Assembly (NCBI GenBank): GCA_030148775.1
Contig: JASBST010000046.1
Coordinates: forward strand, 1 to 52,827
Length of the DNA stretch: 52,827 nucleotides
From: Thiogranum sp.
Lineage (GTDB): Bacteria; Pseudomonadota; Gammaproteobacteria; DSM-19610
Reading direction: 5' to 3'
The notes beneath the pieces were generated by a model, which worked only from the letters and a program-made list of their open reading frames with translations, was not told the origin of the DNA and searched no databases. Positions 1 through 7,558 of this stretch are shown here, one piece after another. Position numbers and translations under genes: made by a program. Position 1 is the stretch's first letter. Each line of letters starts with the position of its first letter.

Positions 1-33
1 TATCACTACTGTCCCGTTAACCGAACGAAAAAA

Positions 34-102
34 GGCTTAAATCTCAATGAGCTGTTATAATGTAAGTGCGACCAAACACTATAATAGAAGGAGATTTAAG
101 CC
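34..102 (+). promoter_or_regulatory. Fold-back arms masking the transposase ribosome site
   Basis: A perfect 12-bp inverted repeat has arms at 34-45 (GGCTTAAATCTC) and 91-102 (GAGATTTAAGCC). The right arm overlaps the transposase ribosome site AAGGAG at 88-93. A TATAAT at 56-61 and another at 80-85 lie between the arms, so a transcript starting inside the IS would lack the left arm and be translatable. Read-through from outside would carry both arms and hide the ribosome site. IS10 and IS50 are known to use this type of protection; its use here is inferred. Confidence 0.6.
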
Positions 103-1254
103 TTGGCACATCATAACACCGTATTTTCACAATTACTCAAATTTATCCCCAGACATGAATTCGAGACCTTGGCAAAACAGCACCATACAGGCCGATCTTT
201 TCGGACAGCGTCGCGATGGTCGCAGTTCGTGAGCCTGTCAATGGCACAGTTGTCGGGGCGAAACAGCTTGCGTGATATTGTTGAAAATCTCTCAGCCCAA
301 GCCCATCGCCTCTATCATCTGGGTAGTGCAAAGCTGTCGCGTTCCAATTTATCGCGCATTAATGACAGCAAGCCTTATGCGTTGTACGAAGCCTTATTTG
401 GAAAACTATTGAGCCGCTGCCAGAGTGTTGTTCCTGGCCATGACTTCCGTTTTGACAACCCTCTGTATTCACTCGATGCTTCGACGATTGATTTATGTCT
501 TTCTGTTTTCCCCTGGGCTGATTTTCGGACCACCAAGGGAGCGGTAAAACTGCATGTTGGGTTGAATCATGCAGGCTACTTACCCGAGTTTGTCACGCTG
601 ACCGAAGGTAAAAAGCATGACGTAATGGTGGGCCGCACACTGGAGTTCCCCAAAGGCAGTATCGTCGCCGTTGACAAGGGCTATAACGATTATACATGGT
701 ATAAGCAGCTGACTGATAAAGGAATATTCTTTGTCACCCGACTTAAAACCAACGCGCAATACCGTACGGTATGTCGTCGATCAGTAGTAAAATGCAAGGG
801 CGTCACCTGCGATCAGACCATCGAGTTTACCGGGACTCAAACCGCAAAGAAGTGCCCTGTTCAATTACGCCGCATCGGTTATCGGGATGCAGAAACCGGA
901 AAGCGTTATGTGTTTCTGACTAACAATTTCAAGCTTTCCGCTAGAACCATTGCTGAGATTTATAAGGCAAGATGGCAGGTTGAGTTATTCTTTAAATGGA
1001 TAAAACAGAACCTGAAAATCAAATCTTTTGTTGGCACCAGCAAGAATGCCGTCATGACCCAGATATGGATCGCTTTGTGTGTGTATTTACTCTTGGCGTT
1101 TCTTAAGTTCCAATCGAAGCTGCAGAAAAGCACTCAACAGATCTTACGGTTGCTACAACTCAATCTGTTTGAAAAGCGAGACATGATGGCTTTGTTGCGA
1201 GGTGATCCTCCACACGACAATCAAGCCGATATTAATCAGATGATTTTATTGTGA
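103..1254 (+). CDS. IS4-family transposase
   Basis: DDE transposase of 383 residues that moves the surrounding element. The first catalytic Asp lies in SLDASTIDL (about residue 124) and the second in AVDKGYNDY (about 190). The YREK signature is visible in YKARWQVELFFKWIK near residue 288, with the catalytic Glu. The start is a TTG at 103, nine bases behind AAGGAG. The N-terminal region (FSQLLKFIPRHEFE) is the usual DUF4372-type leader of this subgroup. Length and ends are intact, so it is probably functional. Translation is likely limited by the fold-back arms at 34-102. Confidence 0.93.
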   Translation: MAHHNTVFSQLLKFIPRHEFETLAKQHHTGRSFRTASRWSQFVSLSMAQLSGRNSLRDIVENLSAQAHRLYHLGSAKLSRSNLSRINDSKPYALYEALFGKLLSRCQSVVPGHDFRFDNPLYSLDASTIDLCLSVFPWADFRTTKGAVKLHVGLNHAGYLPEFVTLTEGKKHDVMVGRTLEFPKGSIVAVDKGYNDYTWYKQLTDKGIFFVTRLKTNAQYRTVCRRSVVKCKGVTCDQTIEFTGTQTAKKCPVQLRRIGYRDAETGKRYVFLTNNFKLSARTIAEIYKARWQVELFFKWIKQNLKIKSFVGTSKNAVMTQIWIALCVYLLLAFLKFQSKLQKSTQQILRLLQLNLFEKRDMMALLRGDPPHDNQADINQMILL

Positions 1255-1257
1255 AAG

Positions 1258-1599
1258 TTAACGGGACAGCAGTGGAAATTTATGTAAAAAACGGTGCAGT
1301 ATGGGGGCAATTACGATCCCACTGATAGCAATGAAAACAAAGCCCGCATACAGCGCGAAAATACCGGCGAAGAGTTGGCCGGACGCCGTCTCGGGAAACA
1401 CCGCCAACCCCAGGCCACTCAATAAGAAGCACGAGCTAAGTAATGCCTTCTGCCAGGGCATGCCTTCGAAGTAAACATGGCCAACCGTACCAACTGCGAT
1501 TGATAGCAATAGAACCATTAAAGCGAACAACAAATGCTTTAAAACTCGTTTGCGAAACGATCTGGCGGAGATTAACGGTTGATCTCGGTTTTCGTACAA
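1258..1599 (-). CDS. Channel-like membrane protein, last residues replaced by IS4
   Basis: Small membrane protein of 113 residues with three hydrophobic segments (about residues 22-43, 50-66 and 75-98) separated by a short re-entrant-looking stretch (SSCFLLSGLG). It ends in the pattern APILHRFLHKF. This resembles a conserved family of small two-pore-domain potassium-channel-like proteins; that call is from memory of the pattern, and the filter sequence is not canonical. The last five residues (PLLSR) and the stop are encoded by the right end of the IS4 element, so the native C-terminus is lost by a few residues. The start would be TTG at 1599; no good ribosome site is seen, and the frame stays open upstream. 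Confidence 0.55.
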   Translation of the reverse strand: MYENRDQPLISARSFRKRVLKHLLFALMVLLLSIAVGTVGHVYFEGMPWQKALLSSCFLLSGLGLAVFPETASGQLFAGIFALYAGFVFIAISGIVIAPILHRFLHKFPLLSR

Positions 1600-1791
1600 A
1601 CAATGGACCTTTGAGGTATAAGGTTCGCCAAACCAGCGGCGGGCAGCGGGCGCGCAAACAACCGCATTTGCCGCAGCTTTCTATGATGGCATTGGCATGC
1701 GGCATTTGCCAGCCATCGTCCGGGGGCGATCCGGCGCAGGTTTGAACACTTTCGATGTGCTAACAGGACAAATCTCTCCAAGCAGATATTT

Positions 1792-2014
1792 TTAGTTCTT
1801 GTACTCCATTAATTCCACTGGCGCACCATTAACCTCTATAAAAGCAACAACCAACCCCTCACTTGGCGAATTTGGTTCTATGATCACCATCCACGACAAA
1901 CGCCACGTGGGGCGCTGACTTGACTAGATCCGGATAAGGAGCCCCATCCCAATAGCGCTGCCACTGGATCCCATATGGATTATTTTCATAACCTGATACG
2001 GTGATTTTCAACTG
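1792..2014 (-). pseudogene. Remnant of a VOC-family (glyoxalase-like) gene
   Basis: On the minus strand about 2014-1875 encodes a VOC-like stretch (VSGYENNPYGIQWQRYWDGA, then SAPHVAFVVD). After a shift of frame near 1885, bases 1890-1792 encode VIIEPNSPSEGLVVAFIE and APVELMEYKN followed by TAA. Together they match the C-terminal half of a VOC protein with a short internal deletion and no N-terminus. No single open frame covers both parts. It is a decayed gene rather than a working one. Its former partner or substrate cannot be told. Confidence 0.6.
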
Positions 2015-2023
2015 CGGCAGATT

Positions 2024-2914
2024 TCACTTATTAGGCGTTTTTGATAACTCCTCTACCAACCAGTCCCGAAATATGGCGAGTTTTCGTAGATTCTCGCTAA
2101 AAGGAGAGGGCAACAAATAATATGTGAGACCAGGCAAATAACAACCCTCTCTGTATACTTGTAACCAGCCCTGCTGTAAGGCAGTTTGAACCAACACTGA
2201 GCTGACAAGCGCCATTCCCTGCCCAGCCAATGCCGCCTGAATAACGTGATGCTCCTGATCGAAATAACGGATTCGGGGAGCCTGTGTGTCGGCGCTATAT
2301 TTGTACAGCCATTGCCCCCAGGTTATGGAAGGTAGATTCTTATTTTGCCATTGGGTTTCTATGAGCGTTGCGTTATTCAACCCTTTACACCCGGAAAGGT
2401 AATCTTGCGTTGCATACACACCAAAATATTCAGTAACCAGCTTTGTCGCCTTTCCATCCGGCTCATCGTAGTACCCATAGCGTATAGCCAGATCGATACG
2501 CCGATCTTTCCGCAGATCGTCGAGCTGTTCACCGGTCCTTATAGCCACTTGTATTTCAGGGTGCATTTTTTGAAACTGCACCAGCCTTGGTACCAGCCAC
2601 ATAGCTGCAAAAGACGCGGTGGTACTGATATTGAGTACAGTCTGAACACCGGAGATTTCTTCAAGGGTGGAGGCGATCTGTTGCAACGCTTGATGAGCGG
2701 TCTGCGCGAGTTTAACGCCTTCGGGAGTCAAGGTTATTGCTCGCGTTTTGCGCTCAAACAATAAGGTTCCTAATTTGTCCTCTAAGTTACGGATCTGATG
2801 TGATACAGCCGTCGGAGTGACATTCAATTCCTCTGCCGCTGCCTTAAAGCTACTTAGTCTTGCCGCAGCTTCAAATACCCTAATGCTATTGAGTTGGGGC
2901 AAAAGAGAAAACAT
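2024..2914 (-). CDS. LysR-family regulator (GcvA-like)
   Basis: Transcription factor of about 296 residues from the ATG at 2914. The N-terminal winged helix-turn-helix reads FEAAARLSSFKAAAEELNVT followed by PTAVSHQIRNLE; the effector-binding domain follows, with the GcvA-type feature SITWGQWL. The frame is open to 3028, but the LysR domain begins right at MFSLLPQL, so the short form is chosen (2926 is the alternative). It is divergent from azoR, with a perfect palindrome in the gap, so it probably controls azoR and itself. The inducer is unknown. Confidence 0.85.
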   Translation of the reverse strand: MFSLLPQLNSIRVFEAAARLSSFKAAAEELNVTPTAVSHQIRNLEDKLGTLLFERKTRAITLTPEGVKLAQTAHQALQQIASTLEEISGVQTVLNISTTASFAAMWLVPRLVQFQKMHPEIQVAIRTGEQLDDLRKDRRIDLAIRYGYYDEPDGKATKLVTEYFGVYATQDYLSGCKGLNNATLIETQWQNKNLPSITWGQWLYKYSADTQAPRIRYFDQEHHVIQAALAGQGMALVSSVLVQTALQQGWLQVYREGCYLPGLTYYLLPSPFSENLRKLAIFRDWLVEELSKTPNK

Positions 2915-2939
2915 TTGTCGGCCCATAGATGAGATATAT

Positions 2940-2953
2940 TCACTTATAAGTGA
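2940..2953. promoter_or_regulatory. Palindromic operator candidate between lysR and azoR
   Basis: Perfect 14-bp palindrome TCACTTATAAGTGA, 26 bases upstream of the LysR ATG and 73 bases upstream of azoR. LysR proteins usually bind dyad sites between themselves and a divergent target, so this is the likely binding site. This is inferred from position and symmetry only. Confidence 0.5.
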
Positions 2954-3026
2954 GATACCACCATTTGTCAAACCAACTGAATCTAGCGTGTAATCCGCAA
3001 AGGCAATTTCTGATGAAGAGGATTTC

Positions 3027-3692
3027 ATGACGACAATTCTTCACATAGACTCAAGCGCACGTAAGCACCGATCTGTCACAAGGGCACTAGGCAGGGAGTT
3101 CAAGCATCAATGGCGCAGCAAATACCCCAATGATAAATTCATCTATCGCGATATTGGCACCACTCCTCCGGAGTTCGTCTCGGAAAATTGGATTGCCGCT
3201 GCTTTTACACCCGAAGAGCAAAGAACAGATGAACAAAACTCTTTACTGGCTTCGTCTGATCTACTGATCGACGAAGTGGCTGAGGCGAAGATTATTCTGA
3301 TATCAACACCGATGTATAACTACGGCATGCCGGCGTCGCTGAAGGCATGGTTCGACCAGGTAATCAGAGTCAACAAAACCTTTACCTTTGATTTAAACCG
3401 TGGTGATTTTCCATTGCAGCCCGCTCTATCGGACAAGACGCTGGTACTGTTAACGTCCTGCGGAGAATTTGGCTTTGAAGTGGGCGGAATACGGGAAGAA
3501 ATGAATCATTTAAGTCCGCATGTGCGCTGTGTCGGAAAATACCTTGGCGTAGTTGAGCAACACGAAGTGAGAGTTGAGTACCAGGAGTTCGCTGATAAGC
3601 GACATGCCCAATCTGTTGAGCACGCCTACTCAAGCATACCCACGCTTATTGCGCGAATAGCGACAACGCTAACTCCGAACACTGGCGCTTAA
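3027..3692 (+). CDS. azoR: FMN-dependent NADH-azoreductase
   Basis: Flavodoxin-fold oxidoreductase of 221 residues that uses NAD(P)H and FMN to reduce azo dyes and, more physiologically, quinones. The FMN phosphate loop is near the start (HIDSSARKHRSVTRAL), and the family motif PMYNYGMPASLKAWFDQV is at residues 94-111. TSCGEFGF near residue 143 matches the second FMN contact region. Length fits the family. The ribosome site GAAGAGGA lies just before ATG 3027. It is divergent from a LysR regulator. A second LysR/azoreductase unit lies at 44.9-46.6 kb. Confidence 0.9.
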   Translation: MTTILHIDSSARKHRSVTRALGREFKHQWRSKYPNDKFIYRDIGTTPPEFVSENWIAAAFTPEEQRTDEQNSLLASSDLLIDEVAEAKIILISTPMYNYGMPASLKAWFDQVIRVNKTFTFDLNRGDFPLQPALSDKTLVLLTSCGEFGFEVGGIREEMNHLSPHVRCVGKYLGVVEQHEVRVEYQEFADKRHAQSVEHAYSSIPTLIARIATTLTPNTGA

Positions 3693-3693
3693 A

Positions 3694-3716
3694 CCCAGCC
3701 ACCGATTTAGGCTGGT
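3694..3716. terminator. Weak hairpin between convergent genes
   Basis: CCAGCC and GGCTGG (3696-3701 and 3711-3716 approximately) form a 6-bp stem behind the azoR stop, before the convergent 3743 gene. The following bases are TCTTC, not a full T-run, so termination is only possible. Confidence 0.3.
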
Positions 3717-3742
3717 CTTCAAACGACACATTCACGCTCCTA

Positions 3743-4396
3743 TCAGCACATCGGGATTGATCTTAGGGGCACCAGGTCCACGACGGAAAAACTAGGCGCA
3801 GGCTTCCACGGCATCTCTCCATACCGCCCACCGGCAAGGCTATATATACTAATTTCACTTTCCCTGCTGAGATCAATCCCGTTACGCATTAACATCTGAC
3901 TCCAACCAGGATTAAAAGCGGTTTTCTTCCCAAACAGCTTTGTCAGCATGCCATTCGCCTCCTCAATCTTCACAGGCGAATTAAAGCCCGAAATCATTAT
4001 TTTCAGTTCCTTCTCCCATTCGTCTGGCGTGGCCACCATACTTCCGACAGCAGAGGAATCCATATGCAGATACTTCTGATCTACCGTTTTAAGGGTACTT
4101 AGAAAGTGCTCGTATACGTCTTTTGAGCTAGCGGGGAGGGCAGAAAAGATATTTCCCCTGCGTTTCTCAAGACGAGATATCGCTTTTTCTGCTGTTGTAA
4201 CCAGATAGGGGTATGGAGAGCAGCAGCTCTCTTCGCCGGATAGGTCGTCCATGGCTATTTCCTCTTCTTCATACAGAGCCAGCCAGAATATTGGAACGCC
4301 GTACACCTGACTAATGTACAGCCCCTCCTCCTGCCCTTCAGTCCCGATATACGGGGCGATACGACCACTTGAGTACAAGTTCGAACTATCGCTCAT
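3743..4396 (-). CDS. Hypothetical protein, integron cassette
   Basis: Protein of 217 residues that I do not recognise. It is soluble, acidic in the first third (EEEEIAMDDLSGEE) and has no signal peptide or obvious catalytic motif. A conserved-looking C-terminal part reads NPGWSQMLMRNGIDLS and GGRYGEMPWKPAPS. The ATG at 4396 has AGGAG six bases ahead; part of that ribosome site is supplied by the recombination core GTTAGGA of the attC behind it. Its position at the end of a run of same-strand cassettes suggests it is the last cassette of the array. Confidence 0.6.
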   Translation of the reverse strand: MSDSSNLYSSGRIAPYIGTEGQEEGLYISQVYGVPIFWLALYEEEEIAMDDLSGEESCCSPYPYLVTTAEKAISRLEKRRGNIFSALPASSKDVYEHFLSTLKTVDQKYLHMDSSAVGSMVATPDEWEKELKIMISGFNSPVKIEEANGMLTKLFGKKTAFNPGWSQMLMRNGIDLSRESEISIYSLAGGRYGEMPWKPAPSFSVVDLVPLRSIPMC

Positions 4397-4403
4397 CATT
4401 GGC

Positions 4404-4484
4404 TCCTAACGTTTACCATAACCGATGAAAACAAGCAGAGCGAAACGGCGCTTATTCTCCTCAGAGTTGATGGCTTTGTTATGC
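4404..4484 (-). other. attC site (cassette 4479-5042)
   Basis: Core boxes TCCTAAC (4404-4410) and GTTATGC (4478-4484) flank inner boxes CATAACCG and GTTGATGG. The TAA stop of the acetyltransferase lies inside the right core. It has the same layout as the sites at 6317, 10677 and 50573. Confidence 0.75.
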
Positions 4485-5042
4485 GATATTTGCTAACCAA
4501 CGCTCGCGTGATAGCCGATATAAGCAGTGCTTGCGTAGCACATGACCGATCGGAATTCCGGGATGTTCAAACGTCCCTTTTGATTCAATCATGCCCAGTC
4601 TTTCCATAACAGCCCGTGATCTAATATTTCCGACCGCGGAAAATGACACAATTTCGAGCAAGCCCACCCGTTCGAAGCCAACGCGAAGCGCTCCCCGCCC
4701 CGCCTCTGTAGCGAAACCTTTCCCCCAATGCTTTTCTGACAGCCGCCAACCAATCTCCACGCAGGGAGAAAATGGTAAATCCGGGCCGGGGATATGCAGC
4801 CCAACAAAACCAATAAACTCGAACGTAGTTTTTGTTTCCACCGCCCATAAATTCCAACCGCGTGTAGCGATTAATGCCTGGCAACGATCAGCCAACGCGT
4901 CACTTTCCGCGGGTGTAAGCGGCGCACGAAAGAACTCCATAACTTTTGGATCAGCGTTGAGTTCAGCGAAGGGCTCCCGGTCTGCGGCACACCACTGACG
5001 CAGCCGAAGGCGCTCCGTGTCAAACTCAATTGGCTCAGCCAT
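4479..5042 (-). CDS. GNAT acetyltransferase, RimJ/RimL type
   Basis: Acetyl-CoA dependent N-acetyltransferase of 187 residues. The RimJ/RimL start pattern ETDRLRLR is seen as DTERLRLRQWCAADREPF. The acetyl-CoA loop is in WGKGFATEAGRGALRVGF (about residues 111-128), followed by FSAVGNIRSRAVMERLGM, a typical motif of this subfamily. The substrate could be a protein N-terminus, a drug or a small amine; nothing here decides. It is a cassette gene with its stop codon in the attC core. No attC is clear on its upstream side (5043-5245). Confidence 0.85.
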   Translation of the reverse strand: MAEPIEFDTERLRLRQWCAADREPFAELNADPKVMEFFRAPLTPAESDALADRCQALIATRGWNLWAVETKTTFEFIGFVGLHIPGPDLPFSPCVEIGWRLSEKHWGKGFATEAGRGALRVGFERVGLLEIVSFSAVGNIRSRAVMERLGMIESKGTFEHPGIPIGHVLRKHCLYRLSRERWLANIA

Positions 5043-5245
5043 AGCCGTCCCCGATTCTGTGGCGCAACACCTGATTCTGCTACTGAAGGCGACCGTTCCA
5101 CTTGAGCGCCATCTCAGATGTCATTTCATAGAGTGGAAACCAATTATATTGCCTTCGTGCCATGAGCAAGAGCTCCATGACGCACCACGACCAAGCTGGT
5201 CGACTGCGCGAAGCGCAGCGTAGTGCACGTCAGAACCAGCGCCAA

Positions 5246-5605
5246 TTATGCATTTTTGTCTGACCACACCGCAAATTCGTTACCGCTTGGTTCTGTAAAA
5301 TGGAAGCGACGGCCTCCAGGAAACGAAAATATTGGTTTTACAATGCTACCGTTGGCGTTTTCAATTTTCTCCTGGGTTGCTTCAAGACCAGTGCTATAGA
5401 AAACTATTAACGCTGCCCCATTGCTTGTGGAAGAATGCAGTTCTGCTTTAAAAAAGCCGCCATCGAGGCCTTGGTTTGAAAACGCCGTGTAATCTGGGCC
5501 GTAATCCTGAAATACCCATCCGAAAACCGCTGCAAAAAAGTCCTTCGTAGCTTGGATGTTTTTCGCAGGGATTTCTACGTAGTTTATTTTTTCGTGCTCA
5601 TTCAT
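5246..5605 (-). CDS. VOC-family protein (glyoxalase/bleomycin-resistance fold)
   Basis: Protein of 119 residues forming one VOC unit pair: INYVEIPAKNIQATKDFFAA begins the first beta-alpha-beta module, and GGRRFHFTEPSGNEFAVWSD ends the second. The Glu and Tyr/His positions fit a metal-binding or ligand-binding VOC protein. The substrate is not known. It sits as a single-gene cassette with an attC at 5625-5693 upstream. Downstream (5043-5245) there is only a small hairpin (CTGCGC GAA GCGCAG at 5204-5218) and no clear attC core. Confidence 0.82.
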   Translation of the reverse strand: MNEHEKINYVEIPAKNIQATKDFFAAVFGWVFQDYGPDYTAFSNQGLDGGFFKAELHSSTSNGAALIVFYSTGLEATQEKIENANGSIVKPIFSFPGGRRFHFTEPSGNEFAVWSDKNA

Positions 5606-5624
5606 GACATAAATCCTTTCTTAT

Positions 5625-5693
5625 GAATAACGCCCAAGCTCAGCGGATAGCAAAAAGCGCAGCTTTTTGACAATCCTCCGAGCTTGGTTATGC
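5625..5693 (-). other. attC site (methyltransferase cassette)
   Basis: Core boxes GAATAAC (5625-5631) and GTTATGC (5687-5693) enclose the complementary arms GCCCAAGCTC and GAGCTTGG with a central AAAAAGCGCAGCTTTTT hairpin. The methyltransferase stop codon overlaps its right end. Confidence 0.8.
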
Positions 5694-6296
5694 CGGATTT
5701 ATCGGCACTGAACCAACGACTTTTTCTGCTTCATAGTAATTGTTCTTCCCGCTATCTTCATAACGCGCAACCACCCTGAATCCAGATTTCTCTAATGCAC
5801 TTTCATAGACATCCTGGCCAAGGGATATGCACGTATGCCCAGTGCCTACATCTGTCCAAGTACCTACCTCGACCGGCGCGGTAAACAGAAAACTAGCTCC
5901 TGGACGAAGAATTTCTGATATCCGACCTAACATTTTGATCTGGTCTCTTTCGCAAAGAAGGAATATTAGCCCAATAGAAATTGCTGCATCGAACGTCCTA
6001 CAAAAGTAATCACTTTCTAGTACCGTGGCGCATTGTACTGGTATATCGGGAAAGCGGTCTTTGAACACAGACAAGAGGGTCGGGGAGGAATCGATTGCCC
6101 ATAGCTTCAATCCATTATCTACAAGGGTACGAGTAACTGGCTCGCCCCCGCCACATGCGATCTCTATTACATTAGCGCTGGGGCGGAGAGAGCACGCCCA
6201 CTGATTAGCCACCCGAACGCCTACTTTAGAAGCGTCCCGACACTGCAGGAAACTCCGAGCGTGCTTTTCGTACGCACCTATAGAATCTGCACTCAC
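5688..6296 (-). CDS. Class I SAM-dependent methyltransferase
   Basis: Methyltransferase of about 202 residues. Motif I is VIEIACGGGEPVTRTL (about residue 45), motif II AIDSS, and the later motifs FDAAISIGLIFLL and LRPGASFLFTAPVE follow in order. The chosen start is GTG at 6296, with the strong ribosome site AAAGGAG eight bases ahead; the frame is open far upstream, but that part is attC and neighbour sequence. An ATG at 6320 inside the attC is the alternative. The methyl acceptor is unknown. Single-gene cassette. Confidence 0.8.
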   Translation of the reverse strand: MSADSIGAYEKHARSFLQCRDASKVGVRVANQWACSLRPSANVIEIACGGGEPVTRTLVDNGLKLWAIDSSPTLLSVFKDRFPDIPVQCATVLESDYFCRTFDAAISIGLIFLLCERDQIKMLGRISEILRPGASFLFTAPVEVGTWTDVGTGHTCISLGQDVYESALEKSGFRVVARYEDSGKNNYYEAEKVVGSVPINPA

Positions 6297-6316
6297 GTCA
6301 GTTGCTCCTTTGTGCG

Positions 6317-6403
6317 GCATAACGCTCACCGTAGCCGGAAGCAGGAAGCGGGGCGACGAAAGAACGTCGCTTCCTGCTGCCCGTGTTGATGGTATTGTTA
6401 GGT
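6317..6403 (-). other. attC site (transporter cassette)
   Basis: Core boxes GCATAAC (6317-6323) and GTTAGGT (6397-6403), inner boxes GCTCACCG and GTTGATGG, and a long central stem (AAGCAGGAAGCG with CGCTTCCTGC). It is one of the clearest sites in the window. Confidence 0.82.
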
Positions 6404-7012
6404 TGCTGCACGCAGTTCTGCCATAGCTGAAGAAATGACACGAATCGACGAACGCACCAGGAGCCATACGAGACCTAGTGCGGCCAAGATGTCGGGCCAA
6501 CCTGCACCAGTGAACCAAACCGCTCCAGCCGCCACAAACACCGACAGATTTGACGCGATGTCGTTTCGTGAACACTCCCACACGGAACTCATATTTACAT
6601 CTTCGTGGCGATGTCGCCAAAGCAGATAAAGGCAAAGGGAGTTGGCGGCGAGGCCGATAAGACTGAACGTGCCCATGACCTCGAAGAGTGGGACGCTTGG
6701 CATGAAAAGCTTGTAGACAATTTGGGCAGCCACAGCGCAAGCTGCCAGGAAGATTAGTCCACCCTTGAACAGCGCGACCTTAGCCTTAACAGTAGCGCTC
6801 CTCGAAACGGCGTACAGGCTAAGACCATACGTCAAAGCGTCTCCAAGATTATCGAGGCTGTCTGCCAGTAGTGCCGTTGAGTTGCCATAAAGCGCGGCCA
6901 CCACGATAACAAGGAACATAACCGCGTTGATGCCAAGCACAATTTTCAGCGTTCCTCGCTGTCTTTCACGGAGGGCATCCATGGAACAGTTGTTATCGCA
7001 ACAGCCGCTCAT
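6398..7012 (-). CDS. CDF-like cation efflux transporter
   Basis: Membrane protein of 204 residues related to cation diffusion facilitators, which export divalent metals by proton exchange. Six hydrophobic segments are visible. The metal-site residues match in place: DSLDNLGDA in segment 2 and SRNDIASN in segment 5, standing where HxxxD pairs occur in classic CDF proteins. The N-terminus has a CCDNNC cluster that may bind metal. There is no cytosolic C-terminal domain, so it is a short form. It is a single-gene cassette; a Cys-rich YHS protein is in the same array at 10286. Confidence 0.78.
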   Translation of the reverse strand: MSGCCDNNCSMDALRERQRGTLKIVLGINAVMFLVIVVAALYGNSTALLADSLDNLGDALTYGLSLYAVSRSATVKAKVALFKGGLIFLAACAVAAQIVYKLFMPSVPLFEVMGTFSLIGLAANSLCLYLLWRHRHEDVNMSSVWECSRNDIASNLSVFVAAGAVWFTGAGWPDILAALGLVWLLVRSSIRVISSAMAELRAAT

Positions 7013-7031
7013 TCTGAAACCTCATTGGGCA

Positions 7032-7107
7032 ACATAACGGCCAGCGCCAGGGGCGCGCAGCGGAGCGCCCCAACCCGAAAGGAGCATACTGGGCGCTATT
7101 GTTAAGG
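7032..7107 (-). other. attC site (cassette 7102-7431)
   Basis: Core boxes ACATAAC (7032-7038) and GTTAAGG (7101-7107), with complementary arms CCAGCGCC and GGGCGCT and a central GGGCGCGCAGCGGAGCGCCC hairpin. Confidence 0.75.
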
Positions 7108-7431
7108 CGTAACAGCCTCATGTTTACCATGAATATTTGCACGTCTGATACTAAACCAGCAAATTACAAATAAAACAAATAACATTACTGGCTGCCCTAT
7201 ATAAAACAAAACGAATACGTTTCCTCCGAAGAGCAATAGGATTATGACATTGGCAAGAGCCGACTTTGCCCCAGCCCAAAGCGCATCCTTTAGTCGCTGC
7301 TTCCATTTATACACGTTCTTTGAAACTATCTGGACTATTACATGAGCCAATAGGCTAATACCAATACTTACAGCCCCGTAGAACGGGACCAACCAATATG
7401 CGCCCTGAGTGGATGGAATAGGATTAAACAC
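7102..7431 (-). CDS. Small membrane protein, unknown
   Basis: Protein of 109 residues with three hydrophobic stretches (about residues 14-36, 57-79 and 81-94) and a basic loop (KNVYKWKQRLKDALW). I do not recognise the family. The start would be GTG at 7431, close to the cassette edge; no strong ribosome site is visible, so the start is uncertain. Single-gene cassette between two attC sites. Confidence 0.55.
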   Translation of the reverse strand: MFNPIPSTQGAYWLVPFYGAVSIGISLLAHVIVQIVSKNVYKWKQRLKDALWAGAKSALANVIILLLFGGNVFVLFYIGQPVMLFVLFVICWFSIRRANIHGKHEAVTP

Positions 7432-7440
7432 GCCTTATGC

Positions 7441-7513
7441 GCCTTAAGACCCAAGGTCGCCGGCGGCAATGGAGGATAGCGAAATTGCCGCCTGGTGCAG
7501 CGCCTTGTTCGGC
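7441..7513 (-). other. attC-like site, degenerate
   Basis: GTTCGGC at 7507-7513 looks like one core box, and a perfect 9-bp stem GGCGGCAAT/ATTGCCGCC lies between. The left core (CCTTAAG region) is poor. Position between two cassette genes supports it. Confidence 0.4.
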
Positions 7514-7558
7514 CAAATCGACTAGAGGTGTCAACCGGGGCTCGGAAACAATGTTTTT

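Larger units (their letters stand above)
4..1274 (+). mobile_element. Complete IS4-family insertion sequence
   Basis: The element is bounded by 18-bp inverted repeats at 4-21 and 1257-1274 that match at 17 of 18 positions (CACTACTGTCCCGTTAAC on the left). It holds one transposase gene. The target duplication cannot be judged because only three bases lie outside the left end. The right end lies inside the 3' end of a minus-strand membrane-protein gene, so the insertion is later than that gene. Confidence 0.88.

Noticed and set aside
1443..1781. Overlapping frames on both strands right of the IS4 element
   Set aside because: They are not protein-like and lack ribosome sites; only the channel-like frame at 1258-1599 shows membrane segments.
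5043..5245. Possible attC between the GNAT and VOC genes
   Set aside because: Only a short hairpin at 5204-5218 is clear; no pair of core boxes at a proper distance was found.
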